IMG/VR virus record: IMGVR_UViG_3300030098_005295
Span: 1 to 32,525 of that record
Direction: 5' to 3' (one strand)
Length of the DNA: 32,525 nucleotides
From: a virus
The position numbers and the translations under genes are program-made. How positions within the stretch are numbered: the first letter of the stretch is position 1; each line of letters opens with the position of its first letter. Below are positions 1 through 7,589 of the stretch, piece after piece. The notes under the pieces are model-generated. The model was not told where the DNA came from. It saw nothing but the letters and a program-made list of their open reading frames with translations, and did not search any database.

Positions 1-601
1 GTTTGTCGGTCTGTGTTTGGTCTTGTAGGTTAAATGAAACCGAAGCCCTTCTATATCTATTTCTGTTTCTAAAAAAGGTTTGTCTCCCTGCAACCCTTGC
101 CCCCTCGCTTGGGTCAAACATAGTAATATCAAAGCCTTGTCCGATGTTCCTTGTTGGCTCGTAATATGTGCCGGCGGCCATTCTACCCACATCCAAATAT
201 GATGCGGTATTACCCGAATCGGCTAATGTTACACGCCAATATCTATAAGTTTGATCTAAGAAATAAACTATCCTTTGAATAACATTGCTATCCGAATCCG
301 TTGGAATAGTTAATGCCTGAGAAAAAGAAGGCGATCCCCAAGAATCTGAAGCGTTGGCTTGCAGTGTAACGGTAGCCGAAGAAGTTAGATTAAAACTAAA
401 CATAGAAAAAACTTTTATTTGCTTCGCACTTCCTAAATCAAAACGAATCCACTCCGACGCTTTGCCAGTTGTTCGCCAAAGTTTAGCGATGTGGTCGTGC
501 AAAACATTTTCCGCTTGAAGATCTGTAGAGGCTTGACTTGACTCCGTTACACTTGCCCCATCCCAATCATCCATATTATATAATAATCTTACGTTCGCCA
601 T
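1..601 (-). CDS. Tail-tip protein with discoidin-like domain (N-terminal part, cut by window edge)
   Basis: The frame opens with ATG at 601-599, preceded by AAGGAAATATAA, and stays open for 200 codons to the window edge. The protein begins MANVRLLYNMDDWDG. About residues 40-140 carry a pattern like a coagulation factor 5/8 C (galactose-binding) fold: LWRTTGKASEWIRFDLG, then alternating strands and YRYWRVTLADS. Proteins of this shape often follow the tape measure in siphophages and sit at the tail tip, where they may bind glycans. It lies 10 nt after the tape measure gene. The missing C-terminus is probably the 30-codon fragment at the right end of the window, so the physical ends seem to break one gene. 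Confidence 0.72.
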   Translation of the reverse strand, partial: MANVRLLYNMDDWDGASVTESSQASTDLQAENVLHDHIAKLWRTTGKASEWIRFDLGSAKQIKVFSMFSFNLTSSATVTLQANASDSWGSPSFSQALTIPTDSDSNVIQRIVYFLDQTYRYWRVTLADSGNTASYLDVGRMAAGTYYEPTRNIGQGFDITMFDPSEGARVAGRQTFFRNRNRYRRASVSFNLQDQTQTDK

Positions 602-611
602 TTATATTTCC

Positions 612-3449
612 TTAAACGCTTGGGTCGGTTACGACACCGGTATTATAGACGACAGCCCTACCCCGTTGGGACTCTCTTTGCAAGATGTTCAACATAAATT
701 CCTTAGCGTCATTTTCTATAAACTCTTTAACGCCCTTAGCGTCGATAGCTGAAACTTGAAAACTGAAATGATTATTTCCACCACCTCCGCCAACAAAACC
801 GCCGTTCATCCTTGAGCTTGGGGTGATGCTTACATGCTCTGGCCCTGCCTCACCTGCTAAAAACATAGTAGGCTTTCCAACCATCCCATTATATCCACCT
901 GCCGCTAATTTCAAATTTAATGCTTCAGCATCAGCTTCAATAGATTCTTCGTAGTCCTCAACTCTTTGTTCTTCGATTAACTCCCCTGCTTTTCTTCTAA
1001 CGCTTAAATTTCTAAACGCCTGATTAACGAATCGAAGTTCCTTAGCAGGTAGCTTGTGTCCTTTTGCAAGTTTTGGGAGAATATTAAACACAAGTAATTC
1101 AGCATTCCTTGAAGAAAAACCTTCTTTAGTTACAAGCTCTCTAACCATTGCCCAACCAGTTGGGTCGTCTTTTAAGCCCCTTGTGTTGTAGCCCTCAAGA
1201 GCTTGAACGTCTTCAGCTGAGGCAAAGCCAAAATCACCGCCTGTCCTTGCAAAAATATCTTCAAGTTGACCAATATTTGTGTCGGCCCTTGCCATTGCTC
1301 GTTTCGCTTTTGAGCCTTTAGAAAAAATACCAGAAAAAACTTTTGTCAAACCCCCTGCAACAAGCCCACCGATTGGCCCTGCTAACATTGTTCCGATTTG
1401 CGTTGCGGCTTGCCCAATAATGTCTTTAAATGAACCGCCTGACAAACCTGCTTTAAACGCACCGCCCAAAACTCCACCGATACCTTTATTTGAATCGCCA
1501 AAGTTTTTTTCAAATGATCCTAATAAATTTTTTCCAAGTGCTATTTTATCTTCTAAGAATTTTGGTGTAGGTGCATTTTTTTCTATACCTTTTTTAATTC
1601 CCTTACCTAAGTTATCCCCTGCTTTGTCACCAGTGTCTTTTGTCTCTTTTACTATTTCTTTATTAACGCCCTTAAGAGTATCAAGCCCCTTTTTCATGGT
1701 GTCAGACATAACGCTTCCGACAAGCTCGCCTTGGGCCTCTACTGCTACAAACAAATCGTCTGTGTCATCTTTTAATTGCGTCCCCATATCGTTGGCTATT
1801 TTTCCAATATTTGCCAACCCTTGAGAAACTGCGTTTTCACCGTCTTCCCAATGCTCTTTAAAAGTTTTAGCCGGTTCTACGGTAATGGGACTAAAATCTA
1901 TTTTGTCTATTGTTAAGCCAATATGTTGACCAACGGCGTTAAACTCATTAATAATTGAATTGGCTCCGTCAACAACGGCTTTAGAAACAAAATTCATCCC
2001 ATCTATTACCGGTTGTTTTACAAAATCCCAAACGGCAAGGAACGCCTTTTCTAAAGGCACAAACATTATATTCGCTACCTCGTCCCAAATGCCAACCAAG
2101 CCCCCCCGTCCCGTTGGCCCTACTAAAGCGTTCTTCGCTATTGTAATAACCCGACCAAAAATATTAGCCCAATTCGTATAATAATCTTTCGCAAAAGAAA
2201 AATCAGTAAGTACATTTTTAACGAGGTTAAACCAAGTTTCACCGAACCCTTTAACAACATTAAAAAGCCCTTCAAACAAAGCAGGGAAACCGCCTATGCC
2301 AGAAATAAACTCATTGGTTTTGTTTATTACCGGTATAAGAAAATCGTTTAATATACTTGTAGCGGCCGGAAGTAGTTGGTTTCCTACACTAATTTGAAAT
2401 TCCTCAACTGCCGAACTAAGCAGTTTCATTGAACCTTCAAATGTGCCTAACTTCGTTTTCGCCATATCCTCGGCGGTGCCTCCGGCGTTCAACATCGCCG
2501 TGTTCATCTCAGTAAATGCTTCAACCCCTGCACCTCTCAGGATACCGATTGCCCTTGCACCCTCGGAACCAAATAATTCGAATTGATCTTTTACACTTAC
2601 GGCGTTGTCATCTAATTGCGTAAGTATATCCGTCATTGGTAGCATTTTTCCTTCAGCATCAACAAACGTAAGCCCCAATTTCTTGGCGGCTTTTTCTGCC
2701 TCACCAGACGGGGCAACCATCGCCCTAAATGCGGCGTTCAAACTAGTACCACCAACCGAGGCTTGAAGCCCATTGGATGCCAAAATACCGAGCATCGAAG
2801 CGGTATCTTCTAAAGGAACTTTTAGGGCGGCGGCGGTAGGTGCAACGTATTTCATCCCCTCGCCCATTTGCTGAACATCGGTGTTCGATTTTCTTGCGGA
2901 TTGAGCTAAAACGTCAACAACCCTGCCGAGGTCATCGGCCTCTAAACGCATAGCCCCCATAATATTGGTCGAAATATCTGCGGCTTCTCCAAGGGACAAA
3001 CTACCGGCGGAAGCTAATTGCAAGGAAGCCGGCAACGCCGTCATAATTTCATCAGTTCCAAGGCCGGCCATACCTAAAAATTGAATTCCTTCGGCCGCTT
3101 GGGTTGCACTGAAAGAAGTAGTTGCCCCCATCTCTCTGGCTAAATTACTTAAATCATCAAAAGTTTGTCCCGTTGCCCCTGTAATTGCCCCAACGTCGGC
3201 CATACTTTGTTCAAATTGTTTAGCCGAATTAAAACTTGAAGTTAAACCTTTGGCAACAGCACCAAGACCTACCGTTGCAAGCCCAACCATTGCAACGGTC
3301 GATTTTTTTACCCCCGAAAGTAGCGACCCTTTTTTGTTTTCATTATCGGAAAAAGTGATATTGACTTTTTTCTCAATTTCACCCATACCTTTAGAAAACT
3401 GGTCATTAAGTTTTATCGCTACTGTTAGTTGTTGTGTCTGTGGAGCCAT
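612..3449 (-). CDS. Phage tail tape measure protein (TP901 family)
   Basis: This 945-residue protein sets tail length and fills the tail tube. Residues of about 80-320 match the TP901 core type: FEQSMADVGAITGATGQ, then SFSATQAAEGIQFLGMAG and QMGEGMKYVAPTAAAL. Hydrophobic segments lie near residue 50-68 (VAMVGLATVGLG) and in the Gly/Ala-rich stretch around 690-720. At the usual 1.5 angstrom per residue it predicts a tail of about 140 nm. The ATG at 3449 lies inside the -1 frame extension of the preceding chaperone gene, which ends at 3406, so the two genes overlap by 44 nt. This is the expected G/GT/tape-measure arrangement. Confidence 0.95.
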   Translation of the reverse strand: MAPQTQQLTVAIKLNDQFSKGMGEIEKKVNITFSDNENKKGSLLSGVKKSTVAMVGLATVGLGAVAKGLTSSFNSAKQFEQSMADVGAITGATGQTFDDLSNLAREMGATTSFSATQAAEGIQFLGMAGLGTDEIMTALPASLQLASAGSLSLGEAADISTNIMGAMRLEADDLGRVVDVLAQSARKSNTDVQQMGEGMKYVAPTAAALKVPLEDTASMLGILASNGLQASVGGTSLNAAFRAMVAPSGEAEKAAKKLGLTFVDAEGKMLPMTDILTQLDDNAVSVKDQFELFGSEGARAIGILRGAGVEAFTEMNTAMLNAGGTAEDMAKTKLGTFEGSMKLLSSAVEEFQISVGNQLLPAATSILNDFLIPVINKTNEFISGIGGFPALFEGLFNVVKGFGETWFNLVKNVLTDFSFAKDYYTNWANIFGRVITIAKNALVGPTGRGGLVGIWDEVANIMFVPLEKAFLAVWDFVKQPVIDGMNFVSKAVVDGANSIINEFNAVGQHIGLTIDKIDFSPITVEPAKTFKEHWEDGENAVSQGLANIGKIANDMGTQLKDDTDDLFVAVEAQGELVGSVMSDTMKKGLDTLKGVNKEIVKETKDTGDKAGDNLGKGIKKGIEKNAPTPKFLEDKIALGKNLLGSFEKNFGDSNKGIGGVLGGAFKAGLSGGSFKDIIGQAATQIGTMLAGPIGGLVAGGLTKVFSGIFSKGSKAKRAMARADTNIGQLEDIFARTGGDFGFASAEDVQALEGYNTRGLKDDPTGWAMVRELVTKEGFSSRNAELLVFNILPKLAKGHKLPAKELRFVNQAFRNLSVRRKAGELIEEQRVEDYEESIEADAEALNLKLAAGGYNGMVGKPTMFLAGEAGPEHVSITPSSRMNGGFVGGGGGNNHFSFQVSAIDAKGVKEFIENDAKEFMLNILQRESQRGRAVVYNTGVVTDPSV

Positions 3450-4202
3450 TAGTTTCTTTCAAAATTTTAAAGGCTTCGTCTTCTATTAAATCGAAACCTT
3501 GCTTTATTATGCAGGGCAATTCTATCAATTTATTATAATCAATATGCCTTTTATAATATGCCCCTTCAACCGAATGGGCTAAACTGTGAACTTCAAAAAT
3601 TGCACGACTCAGATCCGAAACTTTTAAAGCCGGACATCCGTAAAACGCTTCTTCACCTAAAAGCCCTGCCCTTTTTTCGCCGGCAGGGTGTAAGCAAATA
3701 TCAGGCTTCCGTCTTTGCCTACAATTTAGGCATCCACGCCCTTGGCCGAGGTGGAACCATCTGGTCGTGCCACGTAGTTTTTTAGTTCTTCACCCGTTAG
3801 TTCAGCCGTTTCCCCTAACACATTAATAACTTCCATAATTAACGACGAACTTTGGTCGTCATTTGTAGGGTTGGGAATGTTTAAAAAAACATCAATCGGG
3901 TCAGTTTTTTCAAGCCCGTCAAATAAAAAATTCTTAAAATCTTTTGTATGTGTTGCAAAGCGTTTAATTAATTTTAAAACTTCAAAAGGCATTTGTTTTA
4001 TTTGTTGGCCGTGTTCCTCATCGTCAAGGTATTTTTTCAAATGCACGTCACGCCATTTATTTAAATCTTTTTCATTTTCTTCGTATAGCGTGTCTATTGG
4101 CCGGAGCCTTTTAATTTTTAAACTAAGTTGTTCTTCCTCCGGCAAGTCTCTATTGTTTTTCCATACCGGCGTATAAACAAACCAAGCAATTCCAAGTTCC
4201 AT
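3406..4202 (-). CDS. Tail assembly chaperone, -1 frameshift fusion product (gpGT-like, 265 aa)
   Basis: Reading starts at 4202. At the in-frame heptamer A AAA AAC (3783-3777, codons CTA AAA AAC, residues L140-K141-N142) a -1 slip continues into a frame that is open for 123 more codons to TAA at 3408-3406. The extension has no start codon or ribosome binding site near its beginning, so slippage is the only obvious way to translate it. It contains a Cys-rich patch (GCLNCRQRRKPDIC, then FYGCP) that might bind a metal, then a helical region (IFEVHSLAHSVEGAYYKRH). In lambda and many siphophages such a G-GT pair chaperones the tape measure during tail assembly. The position just before the tape measure fits. 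Confidence 0.85.
3726..4202 (-). CDS. Tail assembly chaperone, zero-frame product (gpG-like, 158 aa)
   Basis: This is the unshifted product, starting MELGIAWFVYTP with AAGGGGAAAGA just upstream. It is acidic and helical and lies between the tail tube gene and the tape measure gene, the standard position for the short tail chaperone. It ends 16 codons after the slippery site. I recognise no sequence family by eye; the call rests on position, size and the frameshift signal. In lambda the short form is made in large excess over the fusion form. Confidence 0.82.
   Translation of the reverse strand: MELGIAWFVYTPVWKNNRDLPEEEQLSLKIKRLRPIDTLYEENEKDLNKWRDVHLKKYLDDEEHGQQIKQMPFEVLKLIKRFATHTKDFKNFLFDGLEKTDPIDVFLNIPNPTNDDQSSSLIMEVINVLGETAELTGEELKNYVARPDGSTSAKGVDA
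3777..3783 (-). promoter_or_regulatory. -1 ribosomal frameshift slippery heptamer A AAA AAC
   Basis: On the minus strand positions 3783-3777 read AAAAAAC, phased as X XXY YYZ in the frame that starts at 4202. The next 50 nt hold short complementary runs (GTGG with CCAC) that might form a stimulatory stem, but I could not fold it. Confidence 0.85.
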
Positions 4203-4255
4203 TCTTTCCCCTTTGCGTCAAGGAATGCGATGCTTTTCTTAAATTTTAAGACGGG

Positions 4256-4294
4256 TGACGCATACCCGACACCGCACCCCAAGGTTATGCGTCA
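4256..4294 (-). promoter_or_regulatory. Stem-loop directly after the tail tube stop codon
   Basis: The arms TGACGCATAACC (4294-4283) and GGGTATGCGTCA (4267-4256) pair over 12 positions with one A-G mismatch and a 15-nt G-rich loop. The stem begins at the base after the tail tube stop codon. No U-tract follows, so it looks like a partial terminator or mRNA-stabilising hairpin that raises tail tube expression relative to the chaperone downstream. Confidence 0.65.
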
Positions 4295-5434
4295 TTAATC
4301 AAACACTATAGAAATTTCGTCATCGCCTGACGAACTTGCCAATGCTACAAAATTAGCAGTATAACGAAGCATATCGCTTTCAGGCGAATCTCTCTGGCTT
4401 GGGTCAAACTCTGTTTTATTGCAATTTATTTTCAACCGTTTGCCGGAATCAGTTCCAAGGGTTATAACTACGTCTTTTTGAACTTTACGCCGAAACTCTG
4501 TAAACAAATTGGCTTCGTCTTTACGTACTAAAAAATCTATTGAACCCGTCACTTCACGATAAGCCGGCACAATTACATCGGTAGCAGAAGAACCGCCGAA
4601 CTCAGTATTTAAAAGATCTATTCCAGTAGAAACCGAAACGCTTCCACCTAAAGAAGTTATTGTTGTTGAACCGTTGTCTAACGAAAGGCTTCCCTGCGTT
4701 CCAAACAATGGGTCACCGGCAAGTGTAGGGCTTGGGAAATATGGTTTAACAACATCGTTGTCAGACCACGACGACGAAGCTATTGTTAGCGTATTAGTTG
4801 AATAATTTACGGCAGTAACTTGAACATCGTCCGTTGACCCGACACTCAAAACCGAGTAAGTAGTGAAAAAATCAGCATCGTCAACAATTAGGGCGGTAGC
4901 ACTTGAACCGGCTCCGTTTGCCAACGTGTTACCGGTTTGAATATAATCCTTGCCGACACCACTGGCCGACCATGTTATATAACTGTCGCCCGTCCAATTA
5001 AAGGCCAGATTTTGAACAACCGCACCGGTTACGCCCTCACCTAAATCAGTGTTTGACCGATACACATCCATTGACAAATCGGTCATGTCTTTTTTTAACG
5101 AATAGGTAACAGATGAACCCCCTGCAACCGTTTCAGTTCCGAAGGCTTGCTTTAAAATTAAATTTATATCCGGAGCAGTTCCGGCAGTGCCGGACGGCCT
5201 TAAAATCCCTTCCGCTGACCAAGGTTGCACCGGCGTTCTTGCTGTAGTTCTTTCAATTCGGCTTCTTGTTTGCCGAACGTCGTTTGGAAACTCACGCCCA
5301 ACGGGTGCCCCGAGGGTTATACTTGAAGCCCTAAAAGCGTCTACTGCGGCCGGCTTTACTGCCGTCCCATATGATGATTCGGCTTTAACGAACCCAATTA
5401 AGTCCGAGCCGTAAGAAAAGTTATCCACACCCAT
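4295..5434 (-). CDS. Major tail tube protein
   Basis: A 379-residue protein beginning MGVDNFSYGSDLIGFVKAE. The start resembles siphophage tail tube proteins, which polymerise as rings around the tape measure. Position (after the tail terminator-like gene, before the chaperone) and the strong hairpin after its stop fit a highly made virion protein. Residues of about 172-234 look like an inserted beta module (TALIVDDADFFTTYSVLSVG, then TNTLTIASSSW). Similar modules appear in the coat and head-tail adaptor proteins. The SD is AAAGGAG, 8 nt before the ATG. Confidence 0.85.
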   Translation of the reverse strand: MGVDNFSYGSDLIGFVKAESSYGTAVKPAAVDAFRASSITLGAPVGREFPNDVRQTRSRIERTTARTPVQPWSAEGILRPSGTAGTAPDINLILKQAFGTETVAGGSSVTYSLKKDMTDLSMDVYRSNTDLGEGVTGAVVQNLAFNWTGDSYITWSASGVGKDYIQTGNTLANGAGSSATALIVDDADFFTTYSVLSVGSTDDVQVTAVNYSTNTLTIASSSWSDNDVVKPYFPSPTLAGDPLFGTQGSLSLDNGSTTITSLGGSVSVSTGIDLLNTEFGGSSATDVIVPAYREVTGSIDFLVRKDEANLFTEFRRKVQKDVVITLGTDSGKRLKINCNKTEFDPSQRDSPESDMLRYTANFVALASSSGDDEISIVFD

Positions 5435-5446
5435 TTTTGTTCTCCT

Positions 5447-5923
5447 TTATGATGTGTAAACCGTTAAATTGATTTCGGCTCGTTGTTCGAATCGTGAACC
5501 GTCCACGCCGATTTCACTTGCGTCTAAGTTGTTTATGTAACACTGGTCTACGTTATTTGACAACGTAGATTTGTTAATACATTCTTGAACCGCTCTACAA
5601 GTACGCCAAAGCCTTATTGTCACCAACTCGGTTCCCGAGTAAGTTGAAGACGATTGGCTCCCCGTTACAATTACTTCAATGCTTATTTGGTGAAGTTGCC
5701 TTTGCTCCGGCGAATTTACTACCTCGCTTGAAATTGGAGCTACTACAATATTAACTTTATTAGGGTAATTTTCTTGCGGTGCCCTCCAATAACTATCAAC
5801 ATTATCAAGCGTAATGCCGTCATCATAAGAAGTATTTAAAGCACTTAGCTTGGCGGTCATACTGCCTGACAAAACCGAAATAATATTATTGGCGGAATCT
5901 TGAGGGTTTATCGTCCCTGCCAT
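5447..5923 (-). CDS. Probable tail terminator / minor tail completion protein
   Basis: A 158-residue protein starting MAGTINPQDSANNIISVL. Its order in the operon (after the virion morphogenesis protein and directly before the tail tube gene) and size match the gpU-like tail terminator that caps the tube. It overlaps the end of the preceding gene by 16 nt. The middle has alternating strands (KVNIVVAPIS, HQISIEVIVTG, INLTVYTS), as expected for that alpha/beta fold. I do not recognise a specific family motif, so the role rests mainly on context. Confidence 0.6.
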   Translation of the reverse strand: MAGTINPQDSANNIISVLSGSMTAKLSALNTSYDDGITLDNVDSYWRAPQENYPNKVNIVVAPISSEVVNSPEQRQLHQISIEVIVTGSQSSSTYSGTELVTIRLWRTCRAVQECINKSTLSNNVDQCYINNLDASEIGVDGSRFEQRAEINLTVYTS

Positions 5924-6408
5924 CGTTTACTTCCCGTCATAGCTACCTCAACATCTTTTCGCATTTCGTTTGCCCAAGCGTCTGCCGTTTTTTGGGTTAT
6001 TTTAACAAAGCGTCTTTTAGGTAAATTCCTTCGCCTTGAACCGTAGTTTTGGGCGTTAGCATAAGGAACCCTTGTTCCTAAAATTAACTTCTTTCCCCCC
6101 CTATTATTAAAAATCATTAACCGGCTATTTGTTTTCGTCAAAGAGGCTTTTAAATTTCCCCTTAAAACTAATAACGGCCGATTTGGAAACCGCTTGCTTT
6201 TCCATGCTTTATAACCAAGTGACAAAGGTTTCCATTTTTCGCCAATAGACCGGCCTTTTGAGTTAAAAGCCTTATTGTTTTCTTTTGCAAAAATTTCTTT
6301 AATGCGTAAAGCCGCTTTCCCCGAAAAAGGTTTCTTTGCCCATAACCCCATCTGTTCATTCGTAATTTGTAACTTGTCAAGACCTTCAATGCTTACGCTT
6401 ATAGCCAT
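5908..6408 (-). CDS. Phage virion morphogenesis / tail completion protein (gpS-like family)
   Basis: A basic 166-residue protein. The order W-PLS...K (EKWKPLSLGYKAWKSKRF), then LVLRGNLKASL, then YANAQNYGSRRRNLPKRRF is typical of the phage virion morphogenesis family (P2 gpS / Mu gpG type), which joins heads and tails. Its ATG overlaps the stop of the preceding gene by one base. It is the usual neighbour of the tail terminator gene. Confidence 0.78.
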   Translation of the reverse strand: MAISVSIEGLDKLQITNEQMGLWAKKPFSGKAALRIKEIFAKENNKAFNSKGRSIGEKWKPLSLGYKAWKSKRFPNRPLLVLRGNLKASLTKTNSRLMIFNNRGGKKLILGTRVPYANAQNYGSRRRNLPKRRFVKITQKTADAWANEMRKDVEVAMTGSKRWQGR

Positions 6409-6653
6409 TATTTTCCCTTAGCTTTTGCCTTGGCTTTTGGCTTGTTAGGCTCGGAAGCCGTTTGTAATTTTTTAACCGCATCGTCTTCGTTTTTTAATTT
6501 TGCACCCAACAAGTCAACATATGTGGCGTCGTTGCTTACATTTACCGCCGTCGCCTCAATAGCTTTTTCAATTTCAGCGATTTGTTCTTTGTTTGGCCTA
6601 ACGCCGTCAGGAAGAATTCTTTGTGCTACGCTTGCAATATCAGCCCGAACCAT
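6408..6653 (-). CDS. Small structural-module protein with Lys/Ala-rich tail
   Basis: An 81-residue protein of unknown function, beginning MVRADIASVAQRILPDGV. The first 65 residues look helical; the C-terminus is a Pro/Lys/Ala repeat ending KPKAKAKAKGK. The 52-residue product of the gene at 7340-7498 ends in a very similar tail. It sits between the head-tail adaptor and the virion morphogenesis gene, so a minor connector role is plausible but unproven. Confidence 0.7.
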   Translation of the reverse strand: MVRADIASVAQRILPDGVRPNKEQIAEIEKAIEATAVNVSNDATYVDLLGAKLKNEDDAVKKLQTASEPNKPKAKAKAKGK

Positions 6654-6658
6654 TTTTT

Positions 6659-7339
6659 TTAGCTCCTTAGTAAATACATCGTTCCGCCACCGGCCACGGA
6701 TTCCACCTCGGCGGACGGTATGTCATAACGCCCGTCTTGTATGTTTTTAATAATTCTGTCACGCTCAACAATAAGCGGATCAGTTAGTTCATCAACGCCT
6801 TGAGCGACCGAACTATATGCGGAATTTTGAACTCTAATTGCTGTCATTAATGCGTTTAAAGTTTTAAATATTTTAGCCCCGTCATTAACCGCCGTATAAG
6901 TTACTTGCGTGTCAGCATTGTTTTCAACCTCTACACCAAGGGATATTTCAACTGTAATTTCACCGTCAGAATTAACAATGTCATCGCTTGTTATCATATA
7001 GCGTTGATTATCCCCTGCTATAATAATGAAATCCCCTCGCCTTACTGAGCCGGTCAAGGAACCCGTATTTGCCTTCAAAGTTAACACGGTATCCATTAAG
7101 TTGGCTTTATTTTTTAAATTTATAGTTCCGCCGGAAGCTAATTGACCCCCTTGTTGTGGAACGGGGGCGGAATAACCGGTTGACCTAAGTATTGCATTTA
7201 TTTCGCCAAAATCTTGTTTAATAAAATTTTCAACTTGGGTGGAACTTGGGTTGCTGTTGGAATCTATAGTATATTGTTGTAGCAACGCTTGAACATCTGC
7301 AAGTTCACAGTACCCGTCAGTTGAAAGAGTTATAGCCAT
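6659..7339 (-). CDS. Head-tail connector / adaptor protein (gp6-like), with inserted beta module
   Basis: A 226-residue protein. The first 60 residues (DVQALLQQYTID, then QVENFIKQDFGEINAILRSTGY) and the last 70 (DGAKIFKTLNALMTAIRVQNS, then ERDRIIKNIQDG) are helical, like gp6-type adaptors that dock under the portal. Between them, residues of about 84-150 form a strand-rich insert (RRGDFIIIAGDNQRYMITSD). A comparable insert occurs in the coat and tail tube proteins. The gene lies between head and tail genes. Confidence 0.68.
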   Translation of the reverse strand: MAITLSTDGYCELADVQALLQQYTIDSNSNPSSTQVENFIKQDFGEINAILRSTGYSAPVPQQGGQLASGGTINLKNKANLMDTVLTLKANTGSLTGSVRRGDFIIIAGDNQRYMITSDDIVNSDGEITVEISLGVEVENNADTQVTYTAVNDGAKIFKTLNALMTAIRVQNSAYSSVAQGVDELTDPLIVERDRIIKNIQDGRYDIPSAEVESVAGGGTMYLLRS

Positions 7340-7498
7340 TTATTTCACGCTTTTCTTTTTTGCTGTAGTTTTTGCCTTGGCTTTAGGCTTTGCACCATCG
7401 CCGTCAAAAAGCGTCATTGTTTCGGGGTCATAATCTGCTTTGTTAATTATAGCAAAGCTATCCCCGTTTTTTACTCTTACTGTTTCTATTTGTGGCAT
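7340..7498 (-). CDS. Small basic protein, 52 aa, Lys/Ala-rich tail
   Basis: I place the start at the ATG at 7498-7496, where GGGGG lies five bases upstream. A longer frame reaching back to 7597 would run through the hairpin after the coat gene and is unlikely. The protein reads MPQIETVRVKNGDSFAIIN, a compact strand-rich head like those of small head-associated phage proteins, then KPKAKAKTTAKKKSVK. Function unknown; perhaps head stabilisation or decoration. It shares its tail type with the 81-residue protein two genes on. Confidence 0.7.
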   Translation of the reverse strand: MPQIETVRVKNGDSFAIINKADYDPETMTLFDGDGAKPKAKAKTTAKKKSVK

Positions 7499-7548
7499 AA
7501 GCCCCCATTTAAGCCGTCTAAAATTTATTTCCGAGTTTATAAAACTGT

Positions 7549-7583
7549 AAAGCGTGGAGAACTTTTTTCGCCCTCCACGCTTT
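7549..7583 (-). terminator. Stem-loop after the coat protein gene (partial terminator)
   Basis: Arms AAAGCGTGGAG (7583-7573) and CTCCACGCTTT (7559-7549) form a perfect 11-bp stem with a 13-nt A-rich loop, starting 6 nt after the coat stop codon. It is followed by a weak U-rich stretch (ACAGTTTTAT). It probably limits read-through or protects the 3' end of the coat mRNA. Confidence 0.65.
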
Positions 7584-7589
7584 TCCAAA

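Noticed and set aside
1279-1824. 181-codon plus-strand frame opposite the tape measure gene, and other long antisense frames
   Set aside because: Composition is that of a shadow of the real gene, no SD, and it opposes a confidently assigned gene.
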